The notes under the pieces were generated by a model that was given only the letters and a program-made list of their open reading frames with translations, was not told the origin of the DNA and ran no database searches. Below are positions 9,533 through 18,377 of a stretch of 64,000 nucleotides of DNA, one piece after another. The stretch spans positions 7,153,001 through 7,217,000 of the forward strand of contig NZ_JADEXS020000001.1 of the NCBI RefSeq assembly GCF_015207005.2, read 5' to 3'. Within the stretch, counting starts at the first letter, position 1, and the number at the start of each line of letters is the position of its first letter. The DNA is from Desmonostoc muscorum LEGE 12446 (GTDB lineage: Bacteria > Cyanobacteriota > Cyanobacteriia > Cyanobacteriales > Nostocaceae). A program made the position numbers and the translations under genes.

Positions 9533-11851
9533 ATGGGTGCGATGAGAATCTTGCTAATCGAAGATGAAGAAGTTTTAGCAAGTGTCTTGTTGAAGTCTCT
9601 GACTAAACAACACTATGTTGTGGATGTAGCACAAGACGGGCAAATGGGTTGGGAATACACTCAAAATGCTAGCTACGATCTGCTGCTCATAGATGTAGGA
9701 TTGCCGAAACTGGACGGGATTACATTGTGTCAGCGATTGCGTTATGGTGGGTGTTTCACTCCGATTCTGTTGATGACGGCGAAAGATGGTACTCAAGAGC
9801 GGATTCAGGGACTTGATGCAGGTGCGGACGATTATCTGATTAAGCCTTTGGATTTGGGAGAATTGCAAGCAAGAATACGGGCGCTGTTACGTCGTGGCGA
9901 TCGCCCCGTTACCCCCATACTAGAAGTAGGCGCACTCCGACTAGATCCCAGTAGTTGCGAAGTCACCTATAACAACAAACTAATAGAATTAACCGCCAAA
10001 GAATACAGTCTGCTGGAGCTATTTCTGAGGAATCCATCGCGTGTTTTTAGTCGCGGGGATATCATTGAGCATTTGTGGACTTTTGACGATCCACCCCAAG
10101 AGGAGACTGTAAAATCACATATTAAATACTTACGGCAAAAGTTGAAAGCAGCCGGAGCAGTAGATTGGATTGAAAACGTTTATGGTTTGGGATATCGGCT
10201 GAATCCTGGAAGAGAGCAGGGGAGGCAGGGGAGGCAGGGGGAGCAGGGGAGGAAAGAAAAATTTATCCCCAATCCTCATGTTGAGGAGCAGTTTCAGCAA
10301 GCGATGGGTGGTTTGTGGAAACAATATGAAGGGTTGATGGTGCAGCGGTTGGCGGTGCTGGAAGAATTAGCAGCAGCAGTTTCTAGCAAAACTCTGACTC
10401 AGGAGTTACACAAATCCGCAGAACGAGAGGCGCACAAATTAGCTGGTGTCTTGGGGATGTTTGAACAAGACAATGGTACTCAAATAGCGCGGGAAATTGA
10501 ACAGATTTTAGGCAAAGATGGTGATTTGTCTGTAGATGAAAAGCGGCAATTGCTGAGGCTGATTGAAGATTTGGGTAAGTTAATTAATCAAATGGGGCAA
10601 AAGGTAGACGATCAAAATAATAGTGCGATCGCCCCAGAAATTTGTAGTCAATTAATATTAATCGACTCTAATCCCCAAGTAGGTTCTCAATTGCAACAAC
10701 TCGTTGAATGCATGGGAATGTGTTGGCAGCAAATTACAAACATAGAGGATGCAAAAAACTTTTTGCAAACCATATCCCCAGATTTAGTAGTCATAAATGT
10801 AGATGAGGCAGGGTGCCGCCAAGAAAGTTTATCACTGCTGTCAGAATTAGCAACCCGTACCCCACCCGTACCCGTGCTGGTGCTGGCTGGGAATGATGAG
10901 TTGGTAGAACGCGTGACTTTTGCTCAGTGCGGCGCACGGGGTTTTCTAGCCAAACCTGTAACAGCTGCTCAGGTGTGGGATGTTTCGTCTCAACTATTAC
11001 AACGTACTCGTTCTCTGCGGGTAAATATATTGGCAGTAGATGACGATCCCCTGATTTTAGCAGCACTGCGCCCAATGTTAGAACCTTGGGGTATGCGGAT
11101 GACGGCATTGGACAATCCGTTACGTTTCTGGGAGGTGCTGCAATCTACGACACCGGATTTGGTGATTTTAGATGTAGATATGCCGCAAATTAGCGGTATT
11201 GAACTTTGTCAAGCAGTTCGTACTGATCCCCAATGGCAAGAATTACCGATTGTGTTTCTCACTGCTCATCGAGAAATCAAAATTGTACAGCAGGTGTTTG
11301 CTGTGGGGGGAGATGATTATGTAATTAAACCTGTGGTTGGGGCAGAATTGTTAGCACGTATTACCCATCGCCTAGAACGCAGCCGTTTACTTCAGTCTCT
11401 TTCTACGAAAGATCCTTTAACTGGAGTAGCGAATCAGTTTCAGTCTCGCCGCAATTTAGAACATTTGATTACTCAAGCCGAGAAAAATCAGCAATCTGTT
11501 TGTTTGGCGATTTTGAGTGTGAATGATTTGCGCCAAATTAATATTAAATATGGTCATGAAGCTGGTAATCAAGTATTACAAAGATGGAGTCGTTTATTTC
11601 AATCAGCATTTTGCAGTGGTGAAGTGTTAGGTTATTGGGGTAACGGAGATTTTGTCGTGGGAGTTTCTGGGTTAACAAAACCAGAAATTAACCATCGCCT
11701 GAGTGAGATTTTAACTACTTTACGCCAGCAAATATTCACAGCTTTTGATGGCGATCGCTTTCAGGTAATATGTAATTTTGCTGTAGTGGAATATCCCAGT
11801 GATGGGCTAACGCTCCAATCTTTATATCAAGCTGCCGTTGGGCATAATTAA
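9533..11851 (+). CDS. Multidomain response regulator: Rec-winged helix-Hpt-Rec-Rec-degenerate GGDEF
   Basis: 772 codons; an ATG at 9542 is an alternative start. Order: OmpR-type receiver (residues 4-120, D54, K104), OmpR/PhoB DNA-binding winged helix (~128-224), a Gly/Gln-rich linker (226-242), an Hpt-like helical bundle with AHKLAGVLG (H301), a second receiver (~372-490) where the phospho-acceptor position is Asn422, a third receiver (497-615, D547, K599), and a GGDEF-like domain (625-772) whose signature is GNGDF rather than GGDEF, so cyclase activity is unlikely. The combination suggests a phosphorelay hub that also binds DNA. The linker is encoded by a G-rich repeat of spacer type (see 10205-10250). 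No kinase is adjacent; the frameshifted hybrid kinase starts 2.2 kb downstream. Confidence 0.88.
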   Translation: MGAMRILLIEDEEVLASVLLKSLTKQHYVVDVAQDGQMGWEYTQNASYDLLLIDVGLPKLDGITLCQRLRYGGCFTPILLMTAKDGTQERIQGLDAGADDYLIKPLDLGELQARIRALLRRGDRPVTPILEVGALRLDPSSCEVTYNNKLIELTAKEYSLLELFLRNPSRVFSRGDIIEHLWTFDDPPQEETVKSHIKYLRQKLKAAGAVDWIENVYGLGYRLNPGREQGRQGRQGEQGRKEKFIPNPHVEEQFQQAMGGLWKQYEGLMVQRLAVLEELAAAVSSKTLTQELHKSAEREAHKLAGVLGMFEQDNGTQIAREIEQILGKDGDLSVDEKRQLLRLIEDLGKLINQMGQKVDDQNNSAIAPEICSQLILIDSNPQVGSQLQQLVECMGMCWQQITNIEDAKNFLQTISPDLVVINVDEAGCRQESLSLLSELATRTPPVPVLVLAGNDELVERVTFAQCGARGFLAKPVTAAQVWDVSSQLLQRTRSLRVNILAVDDDPLILAALRPMLEPWGMRMTALDNPLRFWEVLQSTTPDLVILDVDMPQISGIELCQAVRTDPQWQELPIVFLTAHREIKIVQQVFAVGGDDYVIKPVVGAELLARITHRLERSRLLQSLSTKDPLTGVANQFQSRRNLEHLITQAEKNQQSVCLAILSVNDLRQINIKYGHEAGNQVLQRWSRLFQSAFCSGEVLGYWGNGDFVVGVSGLTKPEINHRLSEILTTLRQQIFTAFDGDRFQVICNFAVVEYPSDGLTLQSLYQAAVGHN
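10205..10250 (+). repeat. GCAGGGGAG-type repeat inside the response regulator gene
   Basis: Units of roughly AGGCAGGGG/GAGCAGGGG repeat four times and encode an EQGRQGRQGEQGR linker between the winged helix and the Hpt domain. The same kind of sequence occurs, in complement, in the spacer at 13763-13803, so a non-coding repeat has become an interdomain linker. Confidence 0.75.
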
Positions 11852-11976
11852 TAGACCTCTTGCAAAAGTCCCCTAACACCCCACCCCCAGCCCCTCCCCG
11901 CTCGCGGGGAGGGGAGACTTTGACGTAAGTCAAAGGCGGGGTGGGGTTCTTTTTTTTGATTTATGCAAGAAGTCTA
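11852..11976. mobile_element. MITE-like element, TAGACYTCTTGCA family, copy 1
   Basis: The ends TAGACCTCTTGCAAAA and, inverted, TAGACTTCTTGCATAA match at 14 of 16 positions. The 125-bp interior is a strong C-rich/G-rich hairpin with a CCCCGCTCGCGGGG core and a second GACTTTGACGTAAGTCAAAG stem. It begins at the stop of the response regulator and may act as its terminator. Related ends occur at 52391-52483 and a single end at 48461-48480. No coding capacity. Confidence 0.65.
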
Positions 11977-12164
11977 ATAAATATATTATTGAATTCGTCC
12001 CTTGAAAACAGATGTATATCAATCACCGTAAAAGTTTGGAGTTTTGCACTGGGAACTAGACTAAAGTCGATAGCGATCGCATTTCCACAAATTGTAAAAT
12101 TTTCTAGTTGAAAATGCCTCAAAGTAGAAATCAGGGCTTTACCCAGCAATGGAGAAAGGGTGAG

Positions 12165-13673
12165 ATGAACAATTACACCTTTGGGCGTAAGAAAGCAGGT
12201 ACATCATTTTCAAATCCATCCCTTGTCTCACCAAATACTCCGACCCTGGCGAACCCAATACGTGGCTTTGGTTTACCAACGAATAATATCCAAACAGCAA
12301 CCTCAGAGTCAAACAACCTTGAAGAAACCCAGGTTGCTGACGGGGAATCCTTGAAAGCCATTGAGCAACCGTCTTTTGGTCACGACATTAGTCGCATAGC
12401 GTTGCGTCGTCCCCAGGCAAAACTGACGGTGGGAGAACCAGGGGACAAGTATGAGCAGGAAGCAGATTGGATGGCAAATCAGGTGATGCGGATGGTTGTG
12501 CCAGACAAACTTAACGCTGCTAGCGTAAAGCCTGTACAAAATTCCTTGCAGCGCAAATGTGCAGCCTGTGAGGAGGAAGAAGAGAAAGTAGAAACTAAGC
12601 CATCCATACAATTGGCTACTGATAAAGGTTTACAAGTCGGAGATAATATTGAGAGTCCCTCAGGCCTTATTATTCAGTGCAAAAAGGAAAATGAGGAAAC
12701 TCTGGCAGCCATTCAGGGACACGCAATGTTCAATCTCCTGCCTCGGTTGCAGGCTTTGCCAGAAGATGTTCGTAACGATGAGCAGGCTGGCGGATTTGTA
12801 GGAGGACCACGGCTAGTCACTGCTATGCGAGTTGTAAGAGAGAAGGGAAAACCTTGGCTGGACTTCGTTGCTGCTCACAACGGTGAATTGGCTGCCTTGC
12901 CTAGTGACCAAATTGCAGACGTTATGAGCTTTCTTGGTGCGCCCAAAGAAGCTCGATACTTTAAATCCGATCTGTTCGATGGACGTTTTGATGGTGCAGT
13001 AGATCCAGATGCAGGCGTTGTCACTCTCTTCTTTCGCGTGAGGTTTGAGGTAGAAAGTGCTAAGTTTGGCACAGCATCCCCTGGCACGCCTAACTGGGAA
13101 AAAGAAACTCAGGCTGGCCTTCAACAGTTCAAGGCTGACTTTAAGCAAGTCGTTGAGGAAACTTGGTCGGGGAAGGGATCGGTACGACCTACTTGTCCTG
13201 TTGGTTCCATCAAGGCACTTCAAACTAAGGTTGTTGTTAGTGTTGTCGATAGCGGCGAACACAAGTTAATACACATCTTCTCAGATGTAGGAGAAGGCCG
13301 CTCTAACATGGGCCAAGAAGGCAACTTAAAAGTCAACGATAATAAGCCAAGAACAGAGACGAAGCAGGTAGTCGATCCAACAGGACGCCACCCAGAGCAG
13401 GCAACAAATACACAAATCACTTCGGCTCACGAGTTTGGTCACGCTATTGGTTTGTCACACCCCCGCTGTCCTGGTGGAGACGATAACTGTTATGGTGTGA
13501 CTGCTGAGGAGCGGCGCGATGTCATGGGGGGTGGTGACAAGCTCCAAGTAATCAAGCGGGCTGGCAAAATCGTCCATGATGACTTTCAACCGTTCGAGCG
13601 CATTGCTGAGCAATGGGGCAAAGATATTTTCCCAGGGGCATTAGCCCATTGCAATAAATGGTCGGCTGGATAG
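12165..13673 (+). CDS. Metzincin-type metalloprotease with DUF4157-like (injection-system cargo) leader
   Basis: About 502 aa. The start at 12165 (MNNYTFGRKK) is chosen because GAGAAAGGGTGAG lies directly upstream and because it matches the usual N terminus of this cyanobacterial family; the open frame extends back to 12108. Numbering from 12108: residues 40-65 carry PNTPTLANPIRGFGLPTNN, residues 106-127 carry LTVGEPGDKYEQEADWMANQ, and CAAC followed by a glutamate run lies at 151-159. These are hallmarks of proteins with the DUF4157 region found on cargo of extracellular contractile injection systems. The C-terminal part has the full metzincin motif HEFGHAIGLSH (441-451) and a Met-turn-like DVMG (471-474), so three His should bind zinc. 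No signal peptide. No injection-system structural genes are in the window. Substrate unknown. Confidence 0.8.
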   Translation: MNNYTFGRKKAGTSFSNPSLVSPNTPTLANPIRGFGLPTNNIQTATSESNNLEETQVADGESLKAIEQPSFGHDISRIALRRPQAKLTVGEPGDKYEQEADWMANQVMRMVVPDKLNAASVKPVQNSLQRKCAACEEEEEKVETKPSIQLATDKGLQVGDNIESPSGLIIQCKKENEETLAAIQGHAMFNLLPRLQALPEDVRNDEQAGGFVGGPRLVTAMRVVREKGKPWLDFVAAHNGELAALPSDQIADVMSFLGAPKEARYFKSDLFDGRFDGAVDPDAGVVTLFFRVRFEVESAKFGTASPGTPNWEKETQAGLQQFKADFKQVVEETWSGKGSVRPTCPVGSIKALQTKVVVSVVDSGEHKLIHIFSDVGEGRSNMGQEGNLKVNDNKPRTETKQVVDPTGRHPEQATNTQITSAHEFGHAIGLSHPRCPGGDDNCYGVTAEERRDVMGGGDKLQVIKRAGKIVHDDFQPFERIAEQWGKDIFPGALAHCNKWSAG

Positions 13674-14091
13674 AATGCAATACTGCGTAGGTTTTGGAAT
13701 TTCTTGGTTGAGGCAAGCTGTTCAATAGCCGGGGGAGAAATGGAAGCTGGCGTTGAGTTTTGCCTCCCCTGCCTCCCCTGCTTCCCCTGCTTCCCCTGCT
13801 TATCCGAGCAGTATTGGGATAGAATAATTAGGTTTTTTTCTCACGCAGAGGCGCAGCGGAGGTTTCCGAGCATCAGAACTTTCCAAGACACAGCCGCCCA
13901 GAGGAAGTGAAATTTGCTGTGAGTTCCGGAAAATTTGAAGGTAATGTGTAGTTTTACTGTAGTCGAATATTCCAGTCCTGGAGTAACGATACAATCGCTA
14001 TACAGATTTATTAGTATCATCAACAGCACATGATTATTAATTTGTAAAGGATTGAACTGATAATTATTACTGATTATTTGAAGGGGAGTCG
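13674..14091. other. Spacer with TGCCTCCCC/TTCCCC repeat and no supported gene
   Basis: 418 bp. Positions 13763-13803 hold a short tandem C-rich repeat (CTCCCCTGC and TTCCCCTGC units), the complement of the repeat inside the response regulator at 10205-10250. The stretch around 13830-13920 (TTTCTCACGCAGAGGCGCAG) resembles a dispersed cyanobacterial spacer sequence. A short GGGGAG sits close to the following ATG at 14092 and could be its ribosome binding site. Confidence 0.6.
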
Positions 14092-17000
14092 TTGATGAGT
14101 AGACAACAGCTAGAGCAGGTAGAGCAATTGCAAGTCACCGTGAACAAGATGCAAGTCACACTGGATGCGATCGCTGATGCTGTAGTCTGGGTAGGAGAAG
14201 ACCAACTCATTCAATGGTGCAATTCTAGTTTTGCATTTCTGGTTAACCAAGCCCACGGTAGTCTCTGCGGCTTGAGGTTCACTGATTTGCTACCCTTAAC
14301 CCAGGCTGGAAAGTTAGTTGCTTTACCCCGCTATCCACATGTGCGGCTACTGAATGGGGAGTATGAAACAACAAATTATCAGTTGCAGCAGGGCGATCGC
14401 ACTTTAACATTACAAATTTCTGGTAGCTGCATCGGATTGAGTGGCGATCGCTGTGCAATACTGGTAATTCGAGATATCACTGAAACAAAACAAGCTCAAG
14501 AATCTTTGCAAGAGATTGAGGAGCGGTTGCAGACATTAATTAACGCTACACCCGATATTATCTGTTTAAAAGACGGCGAGGGAAAATGGTTGCTGTCAAA
14601 CCAAGCTAACCTCGAATTTTTAGAACTACAAGGCGTTGATTATCGAGGCAAAACTGACTCAGAACTGGCCGAATTTACCGATTTTTATCACGATGCTTTG
14701 CTTTATTGCAGCAAAACAGATGAACAATCTTGGCAGTTTGGATCTGTGCATCGGGTAGAAGAAATTATACCGCGACCTGATGGAACAATGAGCAGTTTAG
14801 ATATGATTAAAGCTCCTCTGTTTCACCAGGATGGTAGACGCAAGGCAATACTTGTTTTGGGGCGCGATATTACAGACCGCAAAAAAACCCAAATAGCTCT
14901 AGAAAATTCTTTATCTTTGTTAAATGCTATCTTTGAATCAATTCAAGATGGTATCTTAGTAGTCAATACTTCTAGTAATATAACTAGTTTCAATCAAAAG
15001 TTCTTAGAAATGTGGTCAATTCCACCAGAACTTTTGACGGAACCAGATCATCCCCGACGGCTAGCGCATCTGGCAAACCAACTAAAAGACCCCGATGGAT
15101 TTTTACAACGCGTCCGAGAATTATACCAAAACCCGGAAGTAGTTAGTTACGATTCCTTAGAACTGCGGGATGGCAGAATATTTGAGCGTTACTCCTGTCC
15201 TCAACGCGTCGGCGAACAAATTATTGGTAGAGTCTGGAGTTTCCGCGATGTTACTCAACGCCAAAGATCTGAAGAAGCACTGCGACAAAGTGAGTTGCAA
15301 TACCGCAGTATTTTTGAAGCTATCAATGATGGACTATTTATTACTGAAATAGAAACTGAAACAGTTGCCGAGATTAATCCTGCTGCTTGCCAGATGCACG
15401 GTTATACCTACGAAGAATTTATGGCTTTGCATCCATCTGTTTATATTCACCCAGATTCACATTCTGTTTTCCATGAATTTGTAGAGAAAACACGAGCTGG
15501 TGAGCAATTTGATGGACAAGCAGTTGATATCTGCAAAGATGGCACTTTAATCGATGTGGAAGTCAAAGGAACGACTTGCATTTATAATGGCAAGCGTCAT
15601 ATTTTAGCAATTGTGCGGGATATAACTGCTCGCAAACGCACCCAGGAAGCCTTACGCCAAAGGGAAGCACAATATCGTGATTTGGTGCAAACAGCGAACT
15701 GCATCATTCTGCGTTGGGATAGCAATGGTGACATTATATTTTTAAATGACTACGGTCAAAGGCTGTTTGGTTTCGATGTAGATGAAATTACAGGACGCAA
15801 TGTTGTCGGTACAATTGTTCCAGAAACCGAAACTTCTGGACGTGATTTGCAGGCGTTAATGGTGGATATTTGCCTGTACCCAGAAAACTATCTATTTAAC
15901 GAAAACGAGAATTTGTGCAAAAATGGCGATCGCGTTTGGATAGTCTGGGCGAATAAACCCATTTTAGATGAACAAGGAAACTTAATCGAGATTCTTTCAG
16001 TGGGCACCGATGCCACAGAACGCAAACGCGCCCAAGCAGCCCTGCAAGAAAGTGAGTTAAAATTCCGCAGCATCGTGGAAAATGCCAATGATTTGATATT
16101 TGTCCTGTCGCCAGAGGGAATTTTTACTTATCACTCGCCGAATGTCACGGCAATTATGGGTTACAGCTTGCAGGAAATTGAAGGTCATTCTGTGGTAGAG
16201 TTTACCAAACCTGAAGATTTACCAACTAGCGCCGCCGCCTTACAAAGGGCGATGACTGGCGAAAAGCTGACTAATATTGAAGTGCGATTGCGACACAAAG
16301 ACAACAGTTGGCGATGGTTTAATTTTAATACTTCAACAATTAATACTTCTAGTGGTGAAATTGCGATCGCAGGTGTGGGACGCGATATCACAGAACGCAA
16401 GCAAGCAGAAGAAGCTTTGCGTCGTAGTGAAATGAAGTACCGCAACATCTTTGAGAATTCCCAAGTGGGGATTTTTCGCACTCGTCCCGAAGATGGCTTA
16501 ATTCTTGATGCTAACGATCGCGGTGCAAATATCCTGGGTTTTGCCTATGCTTCTGACTTAATTGCCAAGTATTTTATCACTGATTTATATGTAAATCCCA
16601 GCGAACGGGCATCGATTTTAAAACAGGTAGAAGAGTACGGCGAAGTATGCAACTTTGAAGTCGCAATGCGTCGCCTGGATGGTTCTTTGGTTTGGCTATT
16701 GTTGTCACTGCGCCTCAACTCTGAAGAATCTTGTCTCGATTGCGTATTTACAGATATTAGCGAACGGCAAGCCGCGCTGCGCGAACGCAAACAAGCAGAA
16801 GCCGCCCTCCAGCAAAGCGAGTTAAAGTTTCGCACTATCGTTGAAAAAGTCAATGACGTGCTTTTTGTTGTCACTCCTGATGGTGTTTTCAACTATATTT
16901 CCCCAAATATCTTGAAGACTACCGGATTTGCCCCCAGCGAAATGGAGGGTAATTCCTTGGCATTGTTTACTCATCCTGATGATGTGCCAAAATGTCTAGA

Positions 17001-18333
17001 AGTAGCCCAAACTATCCTGGCAACAGGCGAGGGAATTTCCGATACTGAATACCGCGCCAAACACCGAACTAAAGGCTGGGTTTGGCTAACTTCTAATGCA
17101 GTCCGCACACAAGATGCCCAGGGTAACTATCAGATTGTTGGCGTAGCTCGTGATATTAGCGATCGCAAACTAGCAGAAGCAGCCCTACAACGTCGTACCC
17201 AAGCAGAAAGTTTAATTAGTAGCATATCTCGGCAATTTATTGACCAAGATTTAGAAACAGCAATTAATTTTACACTGCGAGCGATCGCTCAATTTATTGA
17301 TGTTGAACACAGTTGTATATTTGAATGTTCCAACGATCAACAAGAATTTAACCTCATCCATGAATGGTGTGGTGAAGATGTTCCACCATTGATTGATATA
17401 GCCAGAGGTTCGCCCGTGGAAGTTTTCCCCTATTTCTACGAGCCGATTCTCCGTGGTAGACATCGCCAAATCTCTCGTGTGGAAGAACTACCCCCCCATC
17501 TACCTGAGCGACAATTGTTTGAAACCATGTCCTTTCAATCTTTACTCGCTGTGCCCATGCTTCATGCTGGCAGAGTCGTTGGGTTTGTTGGTGCAGCGAT
17601 GATTCATTATACCAAAACCTGGAACCAAGAAGATATTAATTTATTGAAACTCGTAGGTGAAATAATAGCGATCGGTCGAGCCAGACATCAAGCAGAAGAA
17701 GCCCTGAGAATTGCCAAAGAAGCAGCCGAAACCGCCAACCGAGCCAAAAGCGCTTTTTTGGCTAACATGAGTCACGAACTCCGTACCCCTTTAAATGCGA
17801 TTCTCGGCTTTTCCCAATTAATGGAACGAGACACCAGCCTCAACTCGAATCAGCGTGAATCTTTAACTACCATTAACCGTAGTGGAGAACACTTGTTAAA
17901 CCTGATTAACGATGTCTTAGAAATGTCCAAAATTGAAGCCGGACAAATCATTTTCAACCCCGAAGACTTCGACCTTTATTTTTTGTTGCAAACATTACAA
18001 GAAATGTTCCAGGTGCGGACACAAGCAAAGCAACTATTCCTCAACTTTGAAATGTCCCCCAATCTCCCCCGCTACATCCAAACAGATGTAGGTAAACTCC
18101 GCCAAGTCCTGATTAACCTTTTGGGTAACGCCGTCAAGTTTACTCAAACTGGCGGGGTAACGTTGCGGGTGAGGTTAGGGAATGGGGAGTGGGGAGTAGG
18201 GAGTAGGGGAGGTGTGGGAGGTGTGGGAGGTAAGGGAGGAGAGGGAGGAGGGGGAAGTATAAATTCTCTTTCTCCCCCACTCCCCACACTCCCCCCACTC
18301 CCCACTCCCCACTCCCCACTCCCCATTCCCTAA
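14092..18333 (+). CDS. Eight-PAS/GAF hybrid histidine kinase, N-terminal part, interrupted in the ATPase domain
   Basis: 1413 codons. A short coiled start is followed by eight PAS domains beginning near residues 10, 133, 268, 394, 517, 650, 775 and 905, a GAF domain (~1030-1195), HisKA with NMSHELRTPLNAILGF (H1228 is the phospho-acceptor) and the first half of the HATPase including the N box (LRQVLINLLGNAVKF). It then runs into a palindromic repeat, reads as Gly/Trp- then Pro-rich filler, and stops at 18331. The G boxes and receiver continue in another frame (18333-19277). As it stands the kinase lacks the ATP-lid and should be inactive. No membrane segment is visible, so it is probably cytosolic. 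Ligands of the PAS domains are unknown. Confidence 0.88.
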   Translation: MMSRQQLEQVEQLQVTVNKMQVTLDAIADAVVWVGEDQLIQWCNSSFAFLVNQAHGSLCGLRFTDLLPLTQAGKLVALPRYPHVRLLNGEYETTNYQLQQGDRTLTLQISGSCIGLSGDRCAILVIRDITETKQAQESLQEIEERLQTLINATPDIICLKDGEGKWLLSNQANLEFLELQGVDYRGKTDSELAEFTDFYHDALLYCSKTDEQSWQFGSVHRVEEIIPRPDGTMSSLDMIKAPLFHQDGRRKAILVLGRDITDRKKTQIALENSLSLLNAIFESIQDGILVVNTSSNITSFNQKFLEMWSIPPELLTEPDHPRRLAHLANQLKDPDGFLQRVRELYQNPEVVSYDSLELRDGRIFERYSCPQRVGEQIIGRVWSFRDVTQRQRSEEALRQSELQYRSIFEAINDGLFITEIETETVAEINPAACQMHGYTYEEFMALHPSVYIHPDSHSVFHEFVEKTRAGEQFDGQAVDICKDGTLIDVEVKGTTCIYNGKRHILAIVRDITARKRTQEALRQREAQYRDLVQTANCIILRWDSNGDIIFLNDYGQRLFGFDVDEITGRNVVGTIVPETETSGRDLQALMVDICLYPENYLFNENENLCKNGDRVWIVWANKPILDEQGNLIEILSVGTDATERKRAQAALQESELKFRSIVENANDLIFVLSPEGIFTYHSPNVTAIMGYSLQEIEGHSVVEFTKPEDLPTSAAALQRAMTGEKLTNIEVRLRHKDNSWRWFNFNTSTINTSSGEIAIAGVGRDITERKQAEEALRRSEMKYRNIFENSQVGIFRTRPEDGLILDANDRGANILGFAYASDLIAKYFITDLYVNPSERASILKQVEEYGEVCNFEVAMRRLDGSLVWLLLSLRLNSEESCLDCVFTDISERQAALRERKQAEAALQQSELKFRTIVEKVNDVLFVVTPDGVFNYISPNILKTTGFAPSEMEGNSLALFTHPDDVPKCLEVAQTILATGEGISDTEYRAKHRTKGWVWLTSNAVRTQDAQGNYQIVGVARDISDRKLAEAALQRRTQAESLISSISRQFIDQDLETAINFTLRAIAQFIDVEHSCIFECSNDQQEFNLIHEWCGEDVPPLIDIARGSPVEVFPYFYEPILRGRHRQISRVEELPPHLPERQLFETMSFQSLLAVPMLHAGRVVGFVGAAMIHYTKTWNQEDINLLKLVGEIIAIGRARHQAEEALRIAKEAAETANRAKSAFLANMSHELRTPLNAILGFSQLMERDTSLNSNQRESLTTINRSGEHLLNLINDVLEMSKIEAGQIIFNPEDFDLYFLLQTLQEMFQVRTQAKQLFLNFEMSPNLPRYIQTDVGKLRQVLINLLGNAVKFTQTGGVTLRVRLGNGEWGVGSRGGVGGVGGKGGEGGGGSINSLSPPLPTLPPLPTPHSPLPIP
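18175..18333. repeat. Palindromic heptamer-repeat element inserted in the kinase gene
   Basis: Two perfect 22-bp arms (18175-18196, starting TTAGGGAATGGGGAG, and 18312-18333, ending CCCCATTCCCTAA) enclose G-rich then C-rich tandem repeats. The right half contains four consecutive CCCCACT heptamers (18293-18320) plus CCCCATT. Removing 18178-18332 (155 bp) joins GTGAGGTTA to ATCTTTGAA and restores an ordinary VRLIFEIEDTG reading, so this is an insertion into an ancestral intact gene. The element resembles the spacer element at 40803-40920. Confidence 0.85.
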
Positions 18334-18377
18334 TCTTTGAAATCGAAGACACTGGACGGGGAATAGCACCAGAAGAA

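Noticed and set aside
12813..13262. 149-codon - strand frame within the metzincin gene
   Set aside because: Antisense to a well-supported protease gene; no family features.
13704..13910. 68-codon frame rich in CLPCFPC
   Set aside because: Reads a low-complexity C-rich repeat; not a cysteine-rich peptide gene.
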